The notes below the pieces were generated by a model that made no database searches, had not been told where the DNA came from, and saw nothing but the letters and a program-made list of their open reading frames with translations. Shown one piece after another: positions 42,574-47,903 of a stretch of DNA of 47,903 nt; within the stretch, counting starts at the first letter, position 1; the number at the start of each line of letters is the position of its first letter. The translations under genes and the position numbers were made by a program. Source of the DNA: Solimonas sp040391865 (GTDB lineage: Bacteria > Pseudomonadota > Gammaproteobacteria > Nevskiales > Nevskiaceae); contig JBEBWZ010000009.1 of NCBI GenBank assembly GCA_040391865.1, positions 1-47,903 on the forward strand. Reading direction: 5' to 3'.

Positions 42574-44316
42574 ATGGCCAGTTACAAGGCGCCTCTGCGC
42601 GAGATCAATTTTGTCCTCAACAACGTCCTGAACGTGAGCCGCCTGGCCGAATTCGAGGCCTTCAAGGAGGCAACGCCGGAAACCCTGACCGGCCTCGTCG
42701 AGGAAGCGTCGAAGCTGATCGAGAAAGAACTGGCACCGCTGAACCACAAGGCCGACGAGCAGGGCTGCGTCTATGGCGACCATCAGGTGAAGGTGCCGGA
42801 TGGTTTCCCCGAGTTCTTCAAGAAGTACGCCGAAGCGGGCTGGATCGGCATCATGCAGTCGCCCGACTATGGCGGTGCCGGCCTGCCCTACACCCTGGGC
42901 AAGGTCATCGAAGAGATGCTGTGCTCAGCCAGCGTCGCTTTCGCGCTGTATCCGGGCCTGACCCAGGGCTGCTTCGAAGCGCTGGCCGCCAATGGCAGCG
43001 ACGAGCAGAAGAACACTTATCTGCCGAAGCTGGCGACCGGTGAATGGACCGGCACCATGTGCATGACCGAGCCGCAGGCCGGTTCGGACCTGGCCGCGGT
43101 CAAGACCAAGGCCTACCCGCAGGAAGACGGCTCGTTCCTGCTCGAAGGCAGCAAGATTTTCATCACCTCCGGCGAGCACGAGATGGCGGACAACATCGTC
43201 CATTTCACGCTGGCGCGACTGCCGGACTCGCCGCCGGGAATCAAGGGCCTGTCGACCTTCGTGGTGCCGAAATACCTGATCAACGCCGATGGCTCGCTGG
43301 GCGCGCGCAATCCGGTCAAGTGCGTGTCGATCGAGCACAAGATGGGCATCCACGGCTCCTGCACCTGCACCATGAGCTTCGAAAACGCCAAGGGCTGGAT
43401 GGTCGGCGCGCCGAACACCGGCATCCAGAACATGTTCGTGATGATGAACATGGCGCGGATCATGGTCGGTTATCAGGGCCTGGGCCAGTGCGAGCTGGCC
43501 ACCCAGAACGCAATCGCCTATGCGCTGGACCGCAAGCAGGGCAAGGCCTTCAACGGCGGCACCGAGATCATCCACCACCCGGATGTGCGGCGGATGCTGC
43601 TGCAGATGAAAGCGATCACCGAGGGTGCGCGCGTACTCGCCTACGAAACCGCGATGCACGTCGATACCGCGCACCACTCCGCCGATCCGGCCGAGCGTGA
43701 AGCAGCGCAGGACTGGGTCGAACTGAACACGCCGCTGGTCAAGGCTTTCTGCACCGATTCAGCGGTGGATCTGGCCTCGACCGCCATCCAGGTCTACGGC
43801 GGCCATGGCTTCATCCGCGAACATGGTGTCGAGCAGATCGCGCGCGACGCCAAGATCCTGTGCCTGTACGAAGGGACCAACGGCATCCAGGCCATGGATC
43901 TGGTGCGCCGCAAACTGATGCTGCACGGCGGCCGCCTGCCGCAGCGCTTCTTCGCCGCGGTACGCCAGGATCTGGCCGATGCGCCGGAATTCATCGCCGC
44001 GCCGCTGGGCAAGGCGCTGGCCGAACTGGAAAGCACCACTGCCTGGGTGCAGCAGTCGTACAAGACCACGCCGGACGACGCCGCATTCGGTTGTGTCGAC
44101 TATCTGCGTGCGTTCTCGCTGACCTATCTCGGCTGGAACTGGCTGCGCATGGTGCGCGCACTCGACAGCTCCGATCTCGACACCGCCGCACGCCAGTCCA
44201 AGCTCGCCACCGCGCAGTTCTTCGTCACCCGCCAGCTGTCGCAGGTGCCGTCGCTGCTCGCCAACGTGCGCGAAGACGCCACGCCGCTGATGTCGCTGTC
44301 GGCCAGCAGCTTCTGA
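42574..44316 (+). CDS. Acyl-CoA dehydrogenase with C-terminal extension (DmdC-like)
   Basis: Acyl-CoA dehydrogenases introduce the alpha-beta double bond of acyl-CoA with FAD. From the ATG at 42574 the product has 580 residues, longer than the 380-residue core and typical of the extended group that also includes DmdC. The start MASYKAPLREINFVLN matches the family. CMTEPQAGSDLAAVKT and KIFITSGEHEMADNIVH are FAD-domain motifs, and the catalytic glutamate is in CLYEGTNGIQAMDLVRRKL. A C-terminal helical domain follows (about 465-580). The substrate cannot be told; medium- or long-chain acyl-CoA beta-oxidation is likely. Confidence 0.95.
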   Translation: MASYKAPLREINFVLNNVLNVSRLAEFEAFKEATPETLTGLVEEASKLIEKELAPLNHKADEQGCVYGDHQVKVPDGFPEFFKKYAEAGWIGIMQSPDYGGAGLPYTLGKVIEEMLCSASVAFALYPGLTQGCFEALAANGSDEQKNTYLPKLATGEWTGTMCMTEPQAGSDLAAVKTKAYPQEDGSFLLEGSKIFITSGEHEMADNIVHFTLARLPDSPPGIKGLSTFVVPKYLINADGSLGARNPVKCVSIEHKMGIHGSCTCTMSFENAKGWMVGAPNTGIQNMFVMMNMARIMVGYQGLGQCELATQNAIAYALDRKQGKAFNGGTEIIHHPDVRRMLLQMKAITEGARVLAYETAMHVDTAHHSADPAEREAAQDWVELNTPLVKAFCTDSAVDLASTAIQVYGGHGFIREHGVEQIARDAKILCLYEGTNGIQAMDLVRRKLMLHGGRLPQRFFAAVRQDLADAPEFIAAPLGKALAELESTTAWVQQSYKTTPDDAAFGCVDYLRAFSLTYLGWNWLRMVRALDSSDLDTAARQSKLATAQFFVTRQLSQVPSLLANVREDATPLMSLSASSF

Positions 44317-44334
44317 TCGCACCCTAGCTGAACC

Positions 44335-44417
44335 GTCATCCTGAGCATCGCGAAGCATCTACTTGCACCGTGAAGCGCACTCGATGGGAGAAGATCCTTC
44401 GCGAGGCTCAGGATGAC
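44335..44417. repeat. Long near-perfect inverted repeat between the acyl-CoA dehydrogenase and gpx genes
   Basis: The 21 nt arms (44335-44355 and 44397-44417) are complementary in 20 positions; the core reads GTCATCCTGAGC. The 41 nt centre is not obviously structured. Sequences of the form GTCATCCTGAGC-N-GCGAAG are common dispersed repeats in many proteobacterial genomes, and this fits that kind of non-autonomous element. It may also act as a terminator for the dehydrogenase gene. No gene is present between 44317 and 44482. Confidence 0.75.
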
Positions 44418-44482
44418 AGCTTGTTTTGTTGGTGAGAGGTGAACGCCGCATTCGCGGCAGATTCGGATCAGGGAGACGCACC

Positions 44483-44962
44483 ATGACCACGGTTTACGAC
44501 TTCGAAGCCAGGACCATCGACGGCGGCACGCAGAAGCTCGATGCCTACAAAGGCAAGGTGCTGCTGGTGGTCAACGTCGCCAGCAAGTGCGGCTTCACTC
44601 CGCAATACAAGGGGCTGGAAGCGCTGTGGCGCAAATACAAGGACCAAGGCCTGGTGATCCTGGGGTTTCCCTGCGACCAGTTCGGGCACCAGGAGCCGGG
44701 CGACGAGAACGAAATCAGGAATTTCTGCTCGCTCACCTATGACGTCAGTTTCCCGATGTACGCCAAGGTCGAGGTCAACGGCGCCAACGCGCATCCGCTT
44801 TACCGGCATCTGAAGGGCGAAAAGCCCGGCGTGCTCGGCACCGAAGGGATCAAGTGGAATTTCACCAAGTTCCTGGTCGGCAGGGATGGCCAGGTGGTGA
44901 AGCGTTACGGCTCCATGGATACGCCGGACTCGATCGAGAAGGATCTGTTGAGGCTGCTGTAA
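44483..44962 (+). CDS. Glutathione/thioredoxin peroxidase of the GPx family
   Basis: GPx-family enzymes reduce hydrogen and organic peroxides in the cytoplasm. The product has 159 residues from the ATG at 44483, which has an AGGGAG site 7 nt upstream. The peroxidatic residue is a cysteine in VASKCGFTPQY, not selenocysteine. The other active-site residues are in FPCDQFGHQEPG (Gln) and IKWNFTKFLV (Trp, Asn). The second cysteine in FPCDQF suggests thioredoxin-type recycling. The frame from 44426 adds an unlike N-terminus and was not used. A good intrinsic terminator follows. Confidence 0.95.
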   Translation: MTTVYDFEARTIDGGTQKLDAYKGKVLLVVNVASKCGFTPQYKGLEALWRKYKDQGLVILGFPCDQFGHQEPGDENEIRNFCSLTYDVSFPMYAKVEVNGANAHPLYRHLKGEKPGVLGTEGIKWNFTKFLVGRDGQVVKRYGSMDTPDSIEKDLLRLL

Positions 44963-44972
44963 GGCGGCCAAG

Positions 44973-44998
44973 CGCGCTTCAGCAGAAGCGCGGTTTTC
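44973..44998 (+). terminator. Intrinsic terminator of the gpx gene
   Basis: CGCGCTTC (44973-44980) and GAAGCGCG (44985-44992) form a perfect 8 bp stem with a 4 nt loop, followed by GTTTTC. It starts 10 nt after the stop codon. Confidence 0.85.
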
Positions 44999-45014
44999 AG
45001 CAAATTCCTTCATC

Positions 45015-45110
45015 TATGCCTTATCGGCTGTTATTTTTCCGTGAATTAATAGAAAAAATTAATCGTATGAGGTAGGCTGTTCGACTTCGTTTGCTGTATT
45101 TCTTAGTTCG
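45015..45110 (+). promoter_or_regulatory. AT-rich putative promoter region of the glucosylglycerol gene
   Basis: This stretch upstream of the fused synthase gene is strikingly AT-rich for this GC-rich neighbourhood (ttatttttccgtgaattaat, then a poly-A run, then attaatcgtatgag). ATTAAT occurs twice as a short symmetrical pair around a poly-A run. It is the natural place for a promoter responding to salt or osmotic stress. The exact -10 and -35 could not be assigned. Confidence 0.4.
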
Positions 45111-45157
45111 TCGGCCTCTTTGTCGGCGCGCTCCACGCTTGTTCAGGGAGAACGCGC

Positions 45158-47452
45158 ATGCTGCTTGCAACCGATCTTGACGGGACTTTTCTCGCCGGAT
45201 CTCCGGAGGATCGCCTCCGTCTTTACCGCCTCGTCGCCCGCCATCCCGATATCCGCCTGGCCTTTGTCACCGGCCGTGGCCTGGAGGCGGTACTGCCGCT
45301 GCTGGCGGACCCCACCGTTCCCGAGCCGGACTACGTGATCTGCGATGTCGGTGGCACGGTCGTCGACGGCACCACCCGCCTCGCCATCCAGCCACTGCAG
45401 GATCTGATCGACTGCCACTGGCCGGGCGATCAGGTGGTCGCTGCTGCGCTGGAGGGGTTTCCGGGGCTGAGGCGGCAGGATGTGCCGCAGGAACGGCGCT
45501 GCTCCTATTTCTGCGAGCAGGGCGCGGTGACACCCGCGCTGGAGCAGGCGGTCGCCGCGCTGAATTGCGACCTGCTCTACTCCGCCGATCTGTACCTCGA
45601 CGTACTGCCGCGCAGCATCAGCAAGGGCGCAACGCTGACCGCGCTGGTCGAGCATCTGGGCATCAATCCGGAGCACGTGCTGGTGGCGGGCGACACGCTC
45701 AACGATCTGTCGATGTACGAGCACGGCTTCAAGGGGGTCTGCGTCGGCGCATCGGAAACTCCGCTGCTCGAAGCCACCAGGAACAACACCCGGGTGCTGC
45801 ATGCACGGCGTCCAGGTTGCGGCGGCATCCTCGAAGCGATCGAGCATTTCGGCTTTCTCGGCAGCCATGGCATCGCTGCCCTGAGCCCGGAGATCGTCGA
45901 ACACGGCCCGGCCGATCTGCTGATGGTCTATCACCGCCTGCCCTACGACGAAGCCATCGAGAACGGCAAGATGGTGCGGCGCCGTCCCTCGTCGCCCAAC
46001 GGCATCATCCCGACGCTGCTGAGCTTTTTTGCGGATGGAAAGCAGGGCTCCTGGCTGGCCTGGTCGGCACGCGATCCCAAGCGCGGCGAACCGTTCGAGC
46101 ACTACACCCCGGTCGATGCCGAACGCTATCCCAACCTGACGGCCGCGCGCATTCCGCTGAGCAAGGCTGACGTCGATATCTTCTACAAGAGCTTTTCCAA
46201 GGAAGCGTTCTGGCCGCTGCTGCACACTTTCTGGGAGCGCGCGCGTTTCCGCGAGGACCACTGGCAGGTGTTCCAGCGCGTGAATCGCGTGTTTGCCGAA
46301 CGCGCGGCACTGGAAGCGGCCAAGGGCGCGACGGTGTGGCTGCACGACTACAACCTGTGGATGGTGCCGGCGTATCTGCGTGAGCTGCGCCCGGACGTGA
46401 AGATCGCGTTCTTCCATCACACCTATTTTCCGTCCGCCGACATCTTCAACGTGGTGCCGTGGCGGCGCCCGATCATCGGCAGCCTGATGCAGTGCGACTA
46501 CATCGGCTTCCACATCCCGCGGCAGGTGGAGAACTTTGTCGATGCGGTACGCGGCACCATGCCCGTGCGTGTGCTGGAAACCACCGGCGCAGCACCGCGC
46601 TTCCTGACCTATGGCTGCGCCGTGGGCCTGGATCGCTATGTCTCCACCATCGAGGTCAATGGCCGTCGGGTCGAACTCGGCGCGCACCCGGTGGGCCTGG
46701 ACGTCGGTCGCATCGAGGAGATGCTGCAGCGCAAGGAAGTGCAGGCACGCACCGAGAATCTGCGCCGCGCATTGGCCGGCACCCGGGTGCTGCTGTCGGT
46801 GGAGCGGCTCGACTACACCAAGGGCATCCTCGAAAAGCTGACGGCGTTCGAGCGCCTGCTCGATTCCCGCCCGGAGCTGCTCGGAAAAGTCTCGCTGGTC
46901 ACCGTCTGCGTGCCGGCGGCACGCGAGATGACGATCTATCGGCAGCTGCAGACCCAGATCGAACAGGCCGTGGGCCGCATCAACGGCCGTTTTTCACGCC
47001 TGGGATGGAACCCGGTGCAGTTCTTCTTCCGCGCGCTGCCGTTCGAGGAATTGCTGTCGTACTACACGGTGGCCGACATCATGTGGATCACGCCGCTGCG
47101 CGACGGCCTGAATCTGGTGGCGAAGGAATATGTCGCGGTCCAGGGCTTCACCGACGGCAACGGCGTGCTGGTGCTGTCGGAGTTCGCGGGTGCCGCCGCC
47201 GAGCTGAAGGGTGCGGTGCTGACCAACCCGCATGACTCCGAGGATCTGACCCTGGCCTGTGCGCAGGCGCTGAACATGGGCGAGGTCGAAGCCGCGACCC
47301 GCATGCGCCAGTTGTTCGACATCGTGCGTCACCATGACAACCGTCGTTGGGGCGATGAATTCCTGAGTGCGGTACGGGCCACGCGTCCGTGGCAGGGATC
47401 CGCAAGTACCGCTGCCCCACCGACCACGGCACCCGTTTTCAGCGCAGCCTAG
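45158..47452 (+). CDS. ggpPS: Bifunctional glucosylglycerol-phosphate phosphatase/synthase (GgpPS-like)
   Basis: The 764-residue protein joins two enzymes. Residues 1 to about 245 are a HAD phosphatase: motif I ATDLDGTFL (Asp 6 and 8), motif II around Thr 38 (VTGRG), Lys 156 (SISKGATL) and motif IV GDTLNDLS (Asp 179). Residues from about 255 to 745 are a GT20 glycosyltransferase with VYHRLP, VWLHDYNLW, FFHHTYFPSADIFN, SVERLDYTKGI and PLRDGLNLVAKEY. The FPSADIFNVVPWR stretch is more like glucosylglycerol-phosphate synthase than trehalose-phosphate synthase. The fusion plus the adjacent ycaD-like gene matches the GgpPS locus described in Stenotrophomonas rhizophila. An AGGGAG site precedes the ATG. 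A trehalose-forming role remains the main alternative. Confidence 0.85.
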   Translation: MLLATDLDGTFLAGSPEDRLRLYRLVARHPDIRLAFVTGRGLEAVLPLLADPTVPEPDYVICDVGGTVVDGTTRLAIQPLQDLIDCHWPGDQVVAAALEGFPGLRRQDVPQERRCSYFCEQGAVTPALEQAVAALNCDLLYSADLYLDVLPRSISKGATLTALVEHLGINPEHVLVAGDTLNDLSMYEHGFKGVCVGASETPLLEATRNNTRVLHARRPGCGGILEAIEHFGFLGSHGIAALSPEIVEHGPADLLMVYHRLPYDEAIENGKMVRRRPSSPNGIIPTLLSFFADGKQGSWLAWSARDPKRGEPFEHYTPVDAERYPNLTAARIPLSKADVDIFYKSFSKEAFWPLLHTFWERARFREDHWQVFQRVNRVFAERAALEAAKGATVWLHDYNLWMVPAYLRELRPDVKIAFFHHTYFPSADIFNVVPWRRPIIGSLMQCDYIGFHIPRQVENFVDAVRGTMPVRVLETTGAAPRFLTYGCAVGLDRYVSTIEVNGRRVELGAHPVGLDVGRIEEMLQRKEVQARTENLRRALAGTRVLLSVERLDYTKGILEKLTAFERLLDSRPELLGKVSLVTVCVPAAREMTIYRQLQTQIEQAVGRINGRFSRLGWNPVQFFFRALPFEELLSYYTVADIMWITPLRDGLNLVAKEYVAVQGFTDGNGVLVLSEFAGAAAELKGAVLTNPHDSEDLTLACAQALNMGEVEAATRMRQLFDIVRHHDNRRWGDEFLSAVRATRPWQGSASTAAPPTTAPVFSAA

Positions 47453-47462
47453 CGAAGCGCTT

Positions 47463-47504
47463 TGGGTACCGTGCGCACGAGCCTCACCGATCGCACGGTA
47501 CCCA
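47463..47504 (+). terminator. Perfect hairpin after the glucosylglycerol gene
   Basis: TGGGTACCGTGCG (47463-47475) and CGCACGGTACCCA (47492-47504) are 13 nt perfect complements with a 16 nt loop, 10 nt after the stop codon and 40 nt before the transporter gene. There is no U-tract, so it may be an intercistronic stem that lowers readthrough rather than stops it. Confidence 0.6.
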
Positions 47505-47543
47505 TGACCGGAACCTTCCGCCGCTGACCAGACACTGACGTTC

Positions 47544-47903
47544 ATGCGTGCCTTGATCCTGCCTATCCTGCCGCTGCTGCTCGGCGTCGCATTGCTGCTG
47601 GTCGGCAATGGCCTGTTCGGCACGCTGCTGGCGGTGCGCGGCGCACTCGAAGGCTACAGCGATCGCCAGATGGGCCTGATCATGTCGGCCTATTTCCTCG
47701 GCTATCTGCTGGGCACCTATGCCAGCCCGCGACTGATCCGCAGCATCGGTCACATCCGCGCATTCGCACTGCTGGCTGCCGTCGCGTCGAGTACTGCGGT
47801 GCTGCATTTGTTGTGGGTTCATCCGCTGATGTGGGGCCCGCTGCGCCTGCTGACCGGGGCCTGCCTGGTCGGCCTCTACGTGATCATCGAAAGCTGGCTC
47901 AAT
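47544..47903 (+). CDS. YcaD-like MFS transporter (first 120 codons, cut by the window edge)
   Basis: Only the N-terminal part of a major facilitator protein is present: about four membrane segments in 120 codons. The A-motif region between helices 2 and 3 (YFLGYLLGTYASPRLIRSIG) matches MFS, and RLLTGACLVGLYVIIESWLN corresponds to the RFVAGIGCAMIWVVVESAL part of E. coli YcaD. In Stenotrophomonas a ycaD-like gene lies next to ggpPS and has been linked to glucosylglycerol transport. The start ATG is at 47544; no clear Shine-Dalgarno is seen. Transport of glucosylglycerol here is inferred from context. Confidence 0.85.
   Translation, partial: MRALILPILPLLLGVALLLVGNGLFGTLLAVRGALEGYSDRQMGLIMSAYFLGYLLGTYASPRLIRSIGHIRAFALLAAVASSTAVLHLLWVHPLMWGPLRLLTGACLVGLYVIIESWLN

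Noticed and set aside
44483..44962. Selenocysteine at the active site of the GPx-family protein
   Set aside because: The peroxidatic position is an ordinary cysteine codon (tgc) and there is no in-frame TGA.
45158..47452. Simple OtsB-OtsA trehalose fusion
   Set aside because: The phosphatase-first order, the FPSADIFN stretch and the YcaD-like neighbour fit GgpPS better; kept as an alternative in the annotation.

Overview
This 47.9 kb window comes from a GC-rich gammaproteobacterial chromosome, most likely a member of the Lysobacterales (Xanthomonadales). The evidence is the ndk-rlmN-pilW-rodZ-ispG-hisS-yfgM-bamB gene order, the dispersed palindromic repeats, and a fused phosphatase/synthase for glucosylglycerol beside a YcaD-type transporter, an arrangement known from Stenotrophomonas. 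The genus cannot be fixed from the sequence alone. No tRNA, rRNA, CRISPR array or insertion sequence was seen.

Region 1 (1-13,660) is housekeeping. A minus-strand run carries Fe-S genes (a NifS/IscS-type desulfurase, a desulfurase fused to an IscU-like domain, and iscA), then ndk, rlmN, pilW, rodZ, ispG, hisS, yfgM and the start of bamB, many joined by 1-4 nt overlaps. Upstream of it lie galE, cysE and trmJ, with suhB divergent.

Region 2 (13,900-34,450) is one large minus-strand surface-polysaccharide locus, visibly AT-richer than its flanks, especially between about 24.8 and 31 kb. In transcription order it encodes a WbpM/PglF-type UDP-GlcNAc 4,6-dehydratase, WecB and WecC (UDP-ManNAcA), Wzx, Wzy, a pyruvyl transferase, two GT4 glycosyltransferases and a PglC-like initiating transferase. 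These are followed by an acyl carrier protein, two ketoacyl synthase III paralogs, a ketoreductase and a PglD/NeuD-like sugar N-acyltransferase. A DegT aminotransferase, an H-NS-like protein, Wza and Wzc complete the locus. The most interesting inference is that the ACP, KASIII and reductase genes form a dedicated mini fatty-acid module. It would build a short hydroxyacyl group, perhaps 3-hydroxybutyryl, and place it on a 4-amino-dideoxy sugar of a Wzy-dependent capsule or exopolysaccharide.

Region 3 (34,476-38,000) is yajC-secD-secF, with strongly structured intergenic spacers. Region 4 (38,340-42,290) holds a divergent clade-3 type catalase, then ugd and a UDP-glucuronate 4-epimerase. Region 5 (42,574-47,903) holds an acyl-CoA dehydrogenase, a glutathione peroxidase, the glucosylglycerol enzyme and the first 120 codons of the YcaD-like MFS gene. 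Long open frames opposite the GC-rich genes were judged to be shadows and left out.
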